Origin: Bradyrhizobium lablabi
GTDB lineage: Bacteria > Pseudomonadota > Alphaproteobacteria > Rhizobiales > Xanthobacteraceae
Direction: 5' to 3'
Length of the DNA: 64,000 nt
Assembly: GCF_900141755.1 (NCBI RefSeq)
Contig: NZ_LT670844.1
Span: 1,178,001-1,242,000 of the forward strand
The translations under genes and the position numbers were made by a program. The notes beneath the pieces are model-generated. The model was not told where the DNA came from and searched no databases. It saw only the letters and a program-made list of their open reading frames with translations. Shown here one piece after another: positions 1 to 8,637 of this stretch; the first letter of the stretch is position 1; the number at the start of each line of letters is the position of its first letter.

Positions 1-587
1 ACAAGCAAGCTGCGGACGCGGCTGCCTCGCGCAAACAGGACCCGCAACTGTTTCGCGACGGCGGCTGGACTTTCGAGCGCAATTACGCCGTCCGCTCCGT
101 GGTCGACGGGCACTATGTCAGCATTGTCAGGTCCGACTATATGGACACCCACGGCGCCCATCCGAATTCGGATGTCGACACTATCCTGTGGGACGCAACA
201 GCGAAAAAGCGCATCAGCATCCGCCCGTTCTTCACCGAGACTGCCGACAACGGCCCAACCATGACGGCAATGCGCAAGGCCGTGATCGCATCTTTGAATA
301 TCGAAAAGAAAAAGCGAGATTCGAGCGAGACCGCGACCGCCGAATGGTACATGGGCCTTGAGCCAAAACTGCTCAAGATCGGCGCGGTGACACTGGCGCC
401 GTCTACCGTAACGGGCAAAAGCTCCGGCCTGACCTTTCATTATCCGCCCTACGCAGTCGGTCCTTATGTCGAGGGACAGTATGTCGCGTTCGTGCCGTGG
501 GAGACCCTGAAGCCATATCTCACGCCGGAGGGCATGACCATTTTCGGCGGCGCGCGGCCCAAGGACGACGATGACGGCACGCGATGA
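1..587 (+). CDS. DUF3298-like secreted/anti-sigma-type protein, 5' end outside window
   Basis: The reading frame is open from base 3 to a TGA at 585-587, so the gene starts before the window. The visible 194 codons contain the run YMDTHGAHPNSDVDTI followed by a strand-rich stretch ending in RPFF. An 'aromatic-x-GGAHPN-x-x-N/D' motif of this kind is typical of DUF3298 domains (RsiV/PdaC type), which are usually periplasmic or cell-surface. The C-terminus VPWETLKPYLTPEG is also typical of that family. A GTG at 99 could be taken for a start but lies inside the conserved domain, so it is not one. Function is unknown. The family call rests on motif recognition only. Confidence 0.6.
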   Translation, partial: KQAADAAASRKQDPQLFRDGGWTFERNYAVRSVVDGHYVSIVRSDYMDTHGAHPNSDVDTILWDATAKKRISIRPFFTETADNGPTMTAMRKAVIASLNIEKKKRDSSETATAEWYMGLEPKLLKIGAVTLAPSTVTGKSSGLTFHYPPYAVGPYVEGQYVAFVPWETLKPYLTPEGMTIFGGARPKDDDDGTR

Positions 588-636
588 CCGGCCGGGCAGA
601 TTTTCCCACCCGGCATTGATGTGCTATTATGCAGCC

Positions 637-951
637 ATGAGCGACGTTAGAGACATCACACTGGAAGAAATTATTGCCAAGCTGCGCGACATTGCACCAG
701 CGATTCAGGCGGAGGGCGTAACCAAGCTCGCCGTCTTTGGATCACGGGCGCGCGGCGACGCAAGACCAGACAGCGATCTCGATGTGCTCATCGACAGGAC
801 TGCGCGCGGCGCATCACCGCCCTTTGATCCGTTCAAGGTCCAGCATTTGATCGAGGATGCGACGGGACTCCAGGCGCAGATATCGATGCGGGACCTGCTG
901 AAGCCACGTATCGCCGAACGGATCGCCGAAGACTTGATCGAGGTGTTCTGA
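637..951 (+). CDS. MntA-type nucleotidyltransferase antitoxin
   Basis: 104 residues, beginning MSDVRDITLEE. The minimal nucleotidyltransferase signature is clear: GSRARG at residues 35-40 followed by DSDLDVLID, with the two metal-binding aspartates at D47 and D49. Proteins of this size with a HEPN partner act as antitoxins; in studied MNT/HEPN pairs they AMPylate the partner's HEPN tyrosine. An in-frame ATG lies 66 bases upstream at 571, but it sits inside the previous gene's 3' end and adds residues unlike the family, so 637 is preferred. The stop codon abuts the start of the HEPN-like gene at 952, consistent with one operon. Pair identification is strong; toxicity is inferred. Confidence 0.85.
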   Translation: MSDVRDITLEEIIAKLRDIAPAIQAEGVTKLAVFGSRARGDARPDSDLDVLIDRTARGASPPFDPFKVQHLIEDATGLQAQISMRDLLKPRIAERIAEDLIEVF

Positions 952-1323
952 ATGCCGCCGACCGTCGAAGACCGGCTGCGGGACATTCTGGAAGCCATTG
1001 CCGAGATCGAAGATATGCTCGCTGGCTGCAGCCTCGATCTCTTCTCCGCTGATAAAATGCGCCGCATGGCGACCGAGCGATACCTCGAAGTGGTTTGCGA
1101 GGCGGCGCGAAGGCTCACTGATGAAGTGAAACGGGACGCGCCTGACATCGAGTGGCAGAAAATGGTCGATTTCGGCAATCGGCTGCGCCATGCATATCAC
1201 GCGACCGACGTCGATATTGTCTGGAACATAATCCAGGATCACCTGCCCCCCTTTGAAATCTTTCGTCGAGCGCCGCATTCGCGCGTTAGACAATTGACGG
1301 TCACGCGCGGCCAAAAGCGATGA
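952..1323 (+). CDS. HepT-like HEPN-domain protein (DUF86), variant motif
   Basis: 123 residues, mostly helical, placed directly after a nucleotidyltransferase as in MNT/HEPN toxin-antitoxin pairs. The C-terminal helix carries GNRLRHAY at residues 75-82. In canonical HepT toxins this reads RNxLxHxY, with arginine and histidine forming the RNase site and the tyrosine being modified by the antitoxin. Here H80 and Y82 are kept but the canonical arginine position (75) is glycine; R77 or R79 could substitute. The following D-x-DIVW segment is typical of DUF86. Its TGA overlaps the ATG of meaB (ATGATGA arrangement), so the three genes are probably translated together. Whether it is an active RNase is uncertain. 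Confidence 0.8.
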   Translation: MPPTVEDRLRDILEAIAEIEDMLAGCSLDLFSADKMRRMATERYLEVVCEAARRLTDEVKRDAPDIEWQKMVDFGNRLRHAYHATDVDIVWNIIQDHLPPFEIFRRAPHSRVRQLTVTRGQKR

Positions 1324-2309
1324 TGACCAGCAACAAAGTCGTCGATATCAAAGCGTTGGCACAAGACCTGCGCGCAGGCCACCGCGCGGCGCTGGCGCGG
1401 GCGATCACGCTGATCGAAAGCCGGCGCGGCGATCACCAGGCGGCGGCGCGCGATCTGGTGCAGGCGCTGCTGCCGGACACCGGCAAGGCGGTTCGCGTCG
1501 GCATTACCGGCTCGCCCGGCGTCGGCAAATCCACCACCATCGACGGGCTCGGGATGTTCCTGGTCGAGCGCGGGCATAAGGTCGCGGTGCTGGCGGTCGA
1601 CCCCTCCTCGGCACGCACCGGCGGCTCGATCCTCGGCGACAAGACCCGGATGGCGCGGCTCGCCGCGTCCGAGCGCGCCTATATCCGGCCGTCGCCCGCC
1701 TCCGGCACGCTCGGCGGGGTCGCCGCAAAAACCCGCGAGGCGATGCTGTTATGCGAGGCCGCAGGGTTCGATGTGGTGTTGGTGGAGACCGTCGGCATCG
1801 GGCAGTCCGAGACCGCGGTCTGCGACATGACCGATTTCTTCCTGGCGCTGATGCTGCCGGGCGCCGGTGACGAGCTTCAAGGCATCAAGAAGGGCCTGGT
1901 TGAACTCGCCGACATGATCGCCGTCAACAAGGCCGACGGCGACAACATCAAGCGCGCCAACATCGCCGCCGCCGAATATCGCGGCGCGCTGCATATTCTA
2001 ACCCCGCGCTCCGAGCATTGGCATCCGCCGGTCGTGACCTATTCGGCATTGACTGGCACCGGCATCGATGTGCTGTGGCGGAAGATTTTGGATCACCGCA
2101 CCGCGATGAACGCCTCGGGCGAATTCGCGTCGCGGCGGCGGCAGCAACAGATAAAATGGATGTGGTCGATGCTGGAGCAGCGGATGATGGCGCGGCTGCG
2201 CGCCGATGCTTCCGTGCGCGCCAAGGTGAAAAAGATCGAAGCCGAGGTGGCAGACGGCCGCGTCACGCCTTCGCTCGGCGCCGAGCAGATCGCGGAGATG
2301 CTGAGGTGA
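1320..2309 (+). CDS. meaB: Methylmalonyl-CoA mutase accessory GTPase MeaB
   Basis: 329 residues, the usual length for MeaB/ArgK G3E GTPases. The Walker A loop is GITGSPGVGKST at residues 61-72. It is followed by the family's VDPSSARTGGSILGDKTRM, the GxGQSE switch region and the base-recognition motif VNKADGD. MeaB protects and reloads adenosylcobalamin-dependent methylmalonyl-CoA mutase, so it belongs to propionyl-CoA/methylmalonyl-CoA metabolism in the cytoplasm. The start overlaps the stop of the HEPN-like gene; the second ATG at 1323 is an alternative. No mutase gene is in this window. Confidence 0.95.
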   Translation: MMTSNKVVDIKALAQDLRAGHRAALARAITLIESRRGDHQAAARDLVQALLPDTGKAVRVGITGSPGVGKSTTIDGLGMFLVERGHKVAVLAVDPSSARTGGSILGDKTRMARLAASERAYIRPSPASGTLGGVAAKTREAMLLCEAAGFDVVLVETVGIGQSETAVCDMTDFFLALMLPGAGDELQGIKKGLVELADMIAVNKADGDNIKRANIAAAEYRGALHILTPRSEHWHPPVVTYSALTGTGIDVLWRKILDHRTAMNASGEFASRRRQQQIKWMWSMLEQRMMARLRADASVRAKVKKIEAEVADGRVTPSLGAEQIAEMLR

Positions 2310-2330
2310 GGACGGAAAGGCATATGAGAC

Positions 2331-2470
2331 TGTCATCGTCCGCCAGCGGGTCGGCGCAACGCGCCGCCCGACGACAGGCTCCAGCGGACGATCCAGTATC
2401 CCAGAGGAGCCACTGGGAATCACAGGCCCGTCGGCGTTTACTGGATGCCCGCTTTTGCGGGCATGACGAT
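2331..2470. repeat. Bradyrhizobial intergenic repeat, type A (copy 1)
   Basis: This gap between meaB and pcp is filled by a GC-rich repeat starting TGTCATCGTCCGCCAGCGGG and ending GCGGGCATGACGAT. A related copy lies in inverted orientation at 43541-43680; blocks such as GGCTCC(A/G)GCGGACGATCCAG are shared. It contains short inverted repeats and no credible coding sequence. Confidence 0.8.
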
Positions 2471-2486
2471 GGGGAGCCTTGGTGAA

Positions 2487-3203
2487 ATGAGCGATAAACT
2501 TCGCGTCCTGATCACCGGGTTCGGCCCGTTTCCGGGTGCGCCTTATAACCCGACGATGCCACTGGTGAAGCGGCTGACGCAGTTGCGTCGCCCGGCGCTC
2601 GCCGATGTCGAGCTGATCGGCCACATTTTTCATGTCACCTACTCCACCGTCGATCGGGAGCTGCCCGAACTGATCGCCCGGCATCGCCCGCAAGCGGTGC
2701 TGAGTTTCGGCCTCGCCGATCGCACCGCGCATCTCCGGGTCGAAACCCGCGCGCGCAACGCCGTCACCACGACGTTCCCCGACGCCGATCGCAACCGGGC
2801 GCGGAAGGGATCGATCGCGGCCGGCGCGGGTGCCCTGATGTTCGGCCCGCATACGGCCAACCTTCTGCGCGCGGCGCGCCGCACCGGCATCGATGCCCGC
2901 GCCTCGCGCGATGCCGGAAGTTATCTCTGCAACTACCTGAGCTGGCGCGCCATCGAAGCGGTTCGTAACGACACCGGCCCACGCCTCGCCGCCTTCATCC
3001 ATATCCCGCTGCTCGCGCGCGACTGCACGCCTCCGCGCAAGGAGAGGGCCAACCGGATCACGCTGGAAGAGCTGGTCGACGCCGGCGAGGCCATGCTGCT
3101 CGAAATGGTGAAGCTTACGAGCCGGGCTATGCGCGAGCGCCCTGCTGTCCTTGCTCTCCCCGAGCATGCAAGGCGAGAGAGAGCTAATGCCGGCTCAAAA
3201 TGA
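2487..3203 (+). CDS. pcp: Pyroglutamyl-peptidase I (C15 family)
   Basis: 238 residues from ATG 2487 (MSDKLRVLITGFGPFPG). It removes N-terminal pyroglutamate from peptides in the cytoplasm. The N-terminal TGFGPF...NPT motif is diagnostic of C15 peptidases. The catalytic triad is visible as E86 (RVETRARN), C148 (SYLCNYLSW) and H172 (FIHIPLL). An in-frame ATG 42 bases upstream lies inside the type A repeat and would add residues foreign to the family, so it is rejected. The gene stands alone after the repeat. Confidence 0.9.
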   Translation: MSDKLRVLITGFGPFPGAPYNPTMPLVKRLTQLRRPALADVELIGHIFHVTYSTVDRELPELIARHRPQAVLSFGLADRTAHLRVETRARNAVTTTFPDADRNRARKGSIAAGAGALMFGPHTANLLRAARRTGIDARASRDAGSYLCNYLSWRAIEAVRNDTGPRLAAFIHIPLLARDCTPPRKERANRITLEELVDAGEAMLLEMVKLTSRAMRERPAVLALPEHARRERANAGSK

Positions 3204-3284
3204 TTTTGCGATCGAAATACGGTTATGCTTGAAAACTAAACTTTGGATTGTATGAGACGCTGTCGCAGCTTGAACTTCGCAGTC

Positions 3285-3734
3285 ATGACCCGGACAATTC
3301 ACGTTATCCTGTTGTTATTGTCGACGTTGCTGGCAGGCTGCGTCACCGATCAGTCGATGCCATCGGCAGTTGCAATAGGTCCCGGGCAGGCCGCCATCGC
3401 GATCACTCGGCCGAGCGCCTGGTACGGCGCGGCGCTGGCGGTCGACATCGATGCGAACGGCTCCAAAATTGCGAGCCTCGAGTCCGGCGGCAGCTACACC
3501 GGCCCTTTGCCTCCAGGTCCCGTGGTCCTAACGGTCACCAGCTGGTCGAGCCCGGGACGTTACGTCATCCGCTTCAATGCGCAGGCCGGTAAGCGCTACG
3601 CGTTTGTGGTATCACCACGGAACGAGCAAATGGCTGCTACTGCGATCGGCGGGGTCATCGGGCTCGCTGCGGACACCGCGGCCAACGGCGAAACTTCTGG
3701 CGCTTTCCAGATTACGGCCGTGCCAAGCAGCTAA
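3285..3734 (+). CDS. Small outer-membrane-type lipoprotein, DUF2846-like
   Basis: 149 residues from ATG 3285. The N-terminus MTRTIHVILLLLSTLLAGC is a lipoprotein signal with lipobox LAGC (C19), so the protein should be lipid-anchored. The body is beta-rich: an 'IAITRPSAWYGAALAVDID' stretch, then GPLPPGPVVLTV and an AGKRYAFVV segment. This layout resembles DUF2846 proteins, which show one compact beta domain after the lipobox. A longer frame from 3243 would put charged residues in front of the signal peptide and is less likely. Function unknown. Confidence 0.7.
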   Translation: MTRTIHVILLLLSTLLAGCVTDQSMPSAVAIGPGQAAIAITRPSAWYGAALAVDIDANGSKIASLESGGSYTGPLPPGPVVLTVTSWSSPGRYVIRFNAQAGKRYAFVVSPRNEQMAATAIGGVIGLAADTAANGETSGAFQITAVPSS

Positions 3735-3877
3735 TCCCTGGGTGCCCTATTCCAGGTCGGGCCGGCCGCCCTTAGCGGCTCCGTGTTCTGAACATTAACC
3801 CTACCCGCAACAATGCTGCATTCCGCGCTCGCCCTCACCGCGCGGCGCCGCATTTCCGGAGTACTTGAGGATATCGC

Positions 3878-5272
3878 ATGCGTTCGCGGGAATTGCTGGT
3901 CATGAACGTCAATCGCCGCCATCTTTTGGGTGCATCGGCTGCCGGCATGGCCGGCACACTTGCCGTGTCGCCCGACGCCGCGCGGGCGGCGCCGCTTACC
4001 TCCGTGCTCGGGCGCGACGCGACGCAATATGGCATCCACCCCGGCAGTCCCGACGACCAGACCAAGCCGCTGCAGCGCGCGATCGACGACGCCGCCCGCG
4101 CGCAGGTTCCGCTGGTGCTGCCGCCGGGCGTCTATCGCACCGGGATGCTCCGCCTGCAGAACGGCACGCAACTGATCGGCGTGCGCGGCGCCACAAAACT
4201 CATCTTCAACGGCGGCGCGTCGATGCTTTCCAGCGAAGGCGCCGGCAGGATCGGCCTCGCCAATATCACGCTCGACGGCGGCGGCATTCCGCTGCCGTCG
4301 CGGCGCGGCCTGGTGCACTGTATCAGTGGCCGCGACATCCGCATCACTGACTGCGAAACATCAGGCAGCGGCGGCAACGGCATCTGGTTCGAGAAGGTCT
4401 CCGGCGACATCAGCGGCAACATCATTGCCAAGACGGCCGCCACCGCGATCGTCTCCTTCGACGCGCAGGGTCTCATCGTTTCGCGCAACACGATTTTGGG
4501 CACCAACGACAACGGCATCGAAATCCTGCGCACCGCGATCGGCGATGACGGCACGCTCGTCGCCGACAACCGCATCGAGGATATCAAGGCCGGCCCCGGC
4601 GGCTCCGGACAATACGGCAACGCCATCAATGCGTTTCGCGCCGGCAATGTGATCGTGCGGGGCAACCGCATCCGCAATTGCGACTACTCTGCCGTGCGCG
4701 GCAATTCGGCGTCCAACATCCAGATATCAGGCAACAGCGTCAGCGACGTCCGCGAGGTCGCGCTGTATTCAGAATTTTCGTTCGAAGGCGCCGTCATCGC
4801 CAACAACACGGTCGACGGCGCGGCTTTCGGCGTATCAGTCTGCAATTTCAACGAGGGCGGACGCCTGGCGGTGGTGCAAGGCAACATCATCCGCAATCTG
4901 CTGCCGAAGCGGCCGATCGGCACCGCGCCTGACGACGATGCCGGCATCGGCATCTATGTCGAGGCCGATACTTCGGTCACGGGCAACGTGATCGAGAACG
5001 CGCCGTCATTCGGGATCGTCGCCGGCTGGGGCAAATATCTGCGCGACGTCGTGATCTCGGGCAATGTGATCCGCAACGCCTTTGCCGGCGTCGGTGTGTC
5101 GGTGGCGCCGGGCGCGGGAACCGCGCTCGTCAACAACAACATGATCTCGGAAACCCCGCGCGGCGCCGTGGTCGGGCTCGATCACGCGCGTCCGGTCACG
5201 GCTGATCTGTCCGCTGACGGCGCGCAACGTTTCGCCCAGGTGGTGATGGGGACCAACGCGGTCAGGCGGTGA
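3878..5272 (+). CDS. Tat-exported parallel beta-helix protein, TIGR03808 family
   Basis: 464 residues with a twin-arginine signal (NRRHLLGASAAG) and probable cleavage after ARAA. The mature part opens with a pectate-lyase-like capping segment (DDQTKPLQRAIDDAA ... LPPGVYRTG) followed by many short GN-x-I / xNxI coils, e.g. NNGIEIL and ISGNSVSDV, the pattern of a right-handed beta-helix. This matches TIGR03808, a family restricted to Bradyrhizobium relatives. Start 3878 is supported by GAGG about 8 bases upstream; an in-frame ATG at 3902 is possible. The convergent neighbour is the family's usual partner TIGR03809. Substrate unknown; polysaccharide binding or cleavage is inference from fold. 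Confidence 0.85.
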   Translation: MRSRELLVMNVNRRHLLGASAAGMAGTLAVSPDAARAAPLTSVLGRDATQYGIHPGSPDDQTKPLQRAIDDAARAQVPLVLPPGVYRTGMLRLQNGTQLIGVRGATKLIFNGGASMLSSEGAGRIGLANITLDGGGIPLPSRRGLVHCISGRDIRITDCETSGSGGNGIWFEKVSGDISGNIIAKTAATAIVSFDAQGLIVSRNTILGTNDNGIEILRTAIGDDGTLVADNRIEDIKAGPGGSGQYGNAINAFRAGNVIVRGNRIRNCDYSAVRGNSASNIQISGNSVSDVREVALYSEFSFEGAVIANNTVDGAAFGVSVCNFNEGGRLAVVQGNIIRNLLPKRPIGTAPDDDAGIGIYVEADTSVTGNVIENAPSFGIVAGWGKYLRDVVISGNVIRNAFAGVGVSVAPGAGTALVNNNMISETPRGAVVGLDHARPVTADLSADGAQRFAQVVMGTNAVRR

Positions 5273-5305
5273 GCCTTAGGATGACGTCCTCTGCGGGACG
5301 CGTGC

Positions 5306-5734
5306 CTACAGCGCGTTGCGCAGCAGCGGATAGCGCTCCGTTATCGCGGCCGGCGTCAGCTTCATGGCGTCCCTCGCCGGCACGGAAGTCGTCTCCCCCG
5401 TATCCACGATCTCTACCGGCTGCGGTGGCAGCGGATGAACCTGATCGCGCGACATTCGGCTGCGCGGCAAGGTTGCCCGGCCGCGGCCGAGCCAAGACAT
5501 GTCGATGGAGGAATTGTCGCGCGAGGCCTCGCGCAACGACAGGTCGCGCCAGATTTCAACGGCGGATTTGGCTTCCTGGATGTTCTCGAGAAAGGCGAGT
5601 TCGCTATGATAACGGCGCCAGCGGCCGGATTCGAAGAGTTCGGTGAGGTGCTCCAGCCGTGCTTCAGCAAGAGCACACCAGCGCGCGACAATGTCGCGGC
5701 CCCGTGCCACGTCTACACGATGTGTCATTGTCAT
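5306..5734 (-). CDS. TIGR03809 family protein
   Basis: 142 residues, soluble, no signal peptide. The first half is helical and carries CALAEARLEHLTELFESGRW followed by ENIQEAKSAVE and WRDLSL. The second half is proline-rich with TPAAITERYPLLRNAL at the C-terminus. I recognise this as TIGR03809, a small family known to sit beside TIGR03808 genes in Bradyrhizobium and relatives, as here (convergent, 33 bases apart). The conserved pairing suggests a shared process although the partner is exported and this protein appears cytoplasmic. Function unknown. Confidence 0.75.
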   Translation of the reverse strand: MTMTHRVDVARGRDIVARWCALAEARLEHLTELFESGRWRRYHSELAFLENIQEAKSAVEIWRDLSLREASRDNSSIDMSWLGRGRATLPRSRMSRDQVHPLPPQPVEIVDTGETTSVPARDAMKLTPAAITERYPLLRNAL

Positions 5735-6210
5735 GAACCAGCCCGTTTGAGTGAGAAGAACGGACGCGGACGCAACAGGGACGAATCACCGAGACGTGAC
5801 AGATATATTTTGTGGAAAACCCTACCGAAGTCTAGCGGGTGACCCTATCAGGCGCGGGAGATCAGCAGAAAGCCGTACAAATGCGGGATTTTCCTCTCTA
5901 TCCACAGTCAAGCCGCATACCGGCATGCCCGAGCTGCGAACTGCGGAACGTGCGGCGCGGGTCGTGGTGGCCGATTTCGTCTGAGCGGAAATGCGCGAAA
6001 TAGCTGCCAAAAACGAAAGACCCGTCCGGGGGGACAACCGGACGGGTCAAGCCATATGGGCGCTTGGGGTGGATGGGCGCTCGCGCCGAATATAGCCTCG
6101 TTGGGGAGGGATAACCGCTCCCACTTTTATTGGTCGCGGGAGGGTGGCGACACGTTCAAAAGGGGTTGCGATTTTTTTAACTTTTTTCCGGGGCGTTTTT
6201 GGCCGGAGAG
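5735..6210. other. Intergenic region between TIGR03809 gene and subtilase operon
   Basis: 476 bases between two leftward genes. It holds the promoter region of the TIGR03809 gene and, near 6011-6048, the terminator of the subtilase operon. Codon-like structure is poor and no start preceded by a ribosome binding site opens a credible gene. Confidence 0.6.
6011..6048 (-). terminator. Rho-independent terminator of the sigma/anti-sigma/subtilase operon
   Basis: Perfect 11-bp inverted repeat, GACCCGTCCGG at 6019-6029 and CCGGACGGGTC at 6038-6048, with an 8-base loop. On the minus strand it is followed by TTTCGTTTTT, giving the T-run of an intrinsic terminator. It lies about 160 bases beyond the stop of the subtilase. 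Confidence 0.8.
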
Positions 6211-7893
6211 TTATGGCGCGGCGGCGCGATTGGCCGCGCCCGCGGAACTTTCGGACGCCATGGCGGGAGCCGGTGGGCTCAACGCCCGGGTCGTCGGAAC
6301 CTCATGCCGCTCCGGAACATTTTCGCCCGCAGGCCGGCCCGAAACCGTGGCTACCGCTGGCGCGGCGGCGACGGCGGAAACCGCCGCAAACGCGTCGGCT
6401 TCTCCAGCACCGAACAGATCGTCGCGGCCGGGGGAACCGAGATCGCGCGCGGTTTTCGTCAAGATCGCGCGCACCTCGTCCGGCTTCAACGCAGGATTGC
6501 GCTCCAACAGAAGCGCTGCGAGGCCCGAAACATAGGCGGCGGAAAACGAGGTGCCGGACGTCATCTGATATTTTTCGTCCGGTGCGGGGAGGAAGATATC
6601 GACGCCGGGCGCGGCGACGGCAACATAGCTGCCGCGGTTCGATGCCGCGAACAGCTTGTCCTCCGCGTCGGTGGCGCTGACCGCGATCACATTCGCGTTG
6701 GCGGCCGGATAGAGCGGCGGCGATTTCGGTCCGGCATTGCCGGCGGCGGCGACCATCACGATGCCCTTCGCGGCGACCGCGGCGATGCCGCGCTCGATCA
6801 GCGGATCCTTCGGACCCGCAAAACTCATATTGATGATCTGCGCGCCATGGGCGGCGGCGTAGTCGAGCGCCTTGAGGACCACGAACGAGGTGCTTTCCGC
6901 GCCGTTCGACGCCACGACGAAAGCGCGGATCCCAATAATCCTCGCCGCCGGCGCGCTGCCCATCAGCCGGGCGTGTGCCACGATCGCGCCGGCGATGCCG
7001 GTGCCGTGGACATGCGGACCTTCCTTGCTGCCGAGCGCATCAAAACTGTCCGAAATGGCGTTGGCGAGTTCCGGATGTTTGGCGTCGATACCGGAATCGA
7101 TCACGGCAATGGTGACGTTGGCGCCATGGGCCAGCGTATGCGCCTCCGGCAATCGAAGCTTTGCGAGCGCGTATTGTGCGGGGTCGCCCTCGGTCAACGC
7201 CGTTTTCTGGTCCTGCAAAAAGTAGCGGAAATTTGGCTGTGCACGCACGCCGTCGGCGGCGAGTTCGCGGCTGACGGTGTCGACCGTCCGGCGGTCGGTG
7301 ATGCGGAACAGGCCGATGGTGCCGCCAAACAGCGGAAAGTTCTGGGATGTGAGACGCACCAGGCGATGGCGCCGAGCCCACTCGTCGACCTGCGACCCGT
7401 TGATCTCGGCCACGATTTCATTCGCGATCGCGCGCGCGCCGAGCGCCGCCACCTGCAGCTGGTCGCGGCGTGGGCCGTTGTTCTTGGCCTTGCCGGATCC
7501 GCCGCCATTGCCGCTACCGTTGGCCGAGGTGATCGGCTGACCCGTGCATTCGCCGTCGCTGTCGCGATTGGCGTAGCTGCAGGCCTGATAGGTGCGCAAA
7601 TTCGGTGTCGTTCTGCCCAATCCCGTCACCGCCCTGCCGGCGATGCTCGGATCGATATGGGGCGTTACCACCGGATCGATACGGGGCGTTATCGCCGGAG
7701 CGATGTGCGGCGTAATCCGCGGACCGATGTCCGTGCTCGAAATGTGCGGCCCGACATTGAGGTTGGGCGTGCGCATGATGCTTTGCGCCCGAACCGCCGG
7801 ACCATCGAGATAGGCCAATGTCAGGCACGCTGCCGTCGCCGCCAACGCCGCAAGCCGCATCTTCCTCCGCCAATTGGCACGATCGTGGATCAT
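6211..7893 (-). CDS. Secreted S8 family serine peptidase (subtilase)
   Basis: 560 residues. A signal peptide (RRKMRLAALAATAACLTLAY) is followed by a proline-rich stretch (about 48-84) with repeated 'ITPHI / ITPRID' units, a Gly/Asn linker (118-140), an inhibitor-I9-like propeptide (about 165-228) and the catalytic domain. Triad: D266 (VIDSGID), H296 (HVHGTGIAG), S449 (SGTSFSAAYVSG), with oxyanion Asn in AAAGN (N386). All key residues are present, so it should be active after export. It is the last gene of an operon with an ECF sigma factor and its anti-sigma factor, 45 bases after the latter. An internal ATG at 7860, preceded by GGAGGAAG, is an alternative start. Confidence 0.92.
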   Translation of the reverse strand: MIHDRANWRRKMRLAALAATAACLTLAYLDGPAVRAQSIMRTPNLNVGPHISSTDIGPRITPHIAPAITPRIDPVVTPHIDPSIAGRAVTGLGRTTPNLRTYQACSYANRDSDGECTGQPITSANGSGNGGGSGKAKNNGPRRDQLQVAALGARAIANEIVAEINGSQVDEWARRHRLVRLTSQNFPLFGGTIGLFRITDRRTVDTVSRELAADGVRAQPNFRYFLQDQKTALTEGDPAQYALAKLRLPEAHTLAHGANVTIAVIDSGIDAKHPELANAISDSFDALGSKEGPHVHGTGIAGAIVAHARLMGSAPAARIIGIRAFVVASNGAESTSFVVLKALDYAAAHGAQIINMSFAGPKDPLIERGIAAVAAKGIVMVAAAGNAGPKSPPLYPAANANVIAVSATDAEDKLFAASNRGSYVAVAAPGVDIFLPAPDEKYQMTSGTSFSAAYVSGLAALLLERNPALKPDEVRAILTKTARDLGSPGRDDLFGAGEADAFAAVSAVAAAPAVATVSGRPAGENVPERHEVPTTRALSPPAPAMASESSAGAANRAAAP

Positions 7894-7938
7894 GGGACCT
7901 CGGGTCGATGCGGCATCGCTTGAGAAGCGCGCGCGGGC

Positions 7939-8637
7939 TTAAGGTGTCGCTACCGCGAGATTGACAATCCGCTCGCTCGAAAGCTTGCTCATCAGCGCGG
8001 CGATTTCATCCTTGGTCATCGCGCTGCTGCCGAATTGCAGCCGGAACATGCCGCCCTTGGCGCCGTCGATGATCGAAGCCTGATAATTGTCGAGCAGCGC
8101 GGTGATCTCGGAGATGCGCGCTTCCGGCGCGAACCGCACCAGTGCGCGCGGCGGCGCATCCGGACCGAGCGCGCGGGTGATGGGCTCGTTCGTGCTCAAC
8201 GACGCCGTCTGGTAGGAGGCGGTCTGGTTCTTCACCAGCACCGCGCCGATAATGCCTGCCTGCAACAGCAGCGCCAGCGCGCCGAGGCTCGCCGACCACG
8301 CCAGCGTCCGCGGCGACAGCCTGGCAAAGAAGCTTGCGATCCGCGCAGAGATGTTGAGCGAGGCCTGCGGCTTGCGCGCCGGCTCGCCGTCGATCGCCGC
8401 GAACAGCTTCGCCATGGCGCGCGCCGACGGCGCACCGAGGCTTTCGTTGAGATCGATGGTCTCAGTGTACTCTTCCCGGATCACCGCATATTGCCTGGCG
8501 AGTTCGGGATCGCGGGCGAGCGCCTCGTCGACACGGCGCGCATCGCGCGCGTTCAGCGTGCCGGCCGCATGCCAGGGCAACAGCATCTCGATCTCACTGG
8601 GCTCTTGGTCCAGCATTTTTTTGCTCGCTGCCATCAT
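7939..8637 (-). CDS. Single-pass membrane anti-sigma factor
   Basis: 232 residues from ATG 8637, overlapping the end of the sigma factor gene. The cytoplasmic N-terminus (IEMLLPWHAAGTLNARDARR) is a helical anti-sigma domain without a visible zinc-binding His/Cys cluster. One transmembrane helix follows (about 110-130, LGALALLLQAGIIGAVLV). The periplasmic C-terminal part (about 155-232) has ARISEITALLDNYQASIIDG, GMFRLQF and a KDEIAALMSKL helix. That order of elements resembles a subtilisin-propeptide fold, and a secreted subtilase is the next gene. It should hold the sigma factor at the membrane and release it on an envelope signal. The anti-sigma role comes from topology and context. Confidence 0.8.
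   Translation of the reverse strand: MMAASKKMLDQEPSEIEMLLPWHAAGTLNARDARRVDEALARDPELARQYAVIREEYTETIDLNESLGAPSARAMAKLFAAIDGEPARKPQASLNISARIASFFARLSPRTLAWSASLGALALLLQAGIIGAVLVKNQTASYQTASLSTNEPITRALGPDAPPRALVRFAPEARISEITALLDNYQASIIDGAKGGMFRLQFGSSAMTKDEIAALMSKLSSERIVNLAVATP

Noticed and set aside
6199..7923. 574-codon rightward open frame over the subtilase gene
   Set aside because: It is the complement of a gene with intact catalytic motifs; the Arg/Gly-rich product is typical of high-GC shadow frames.
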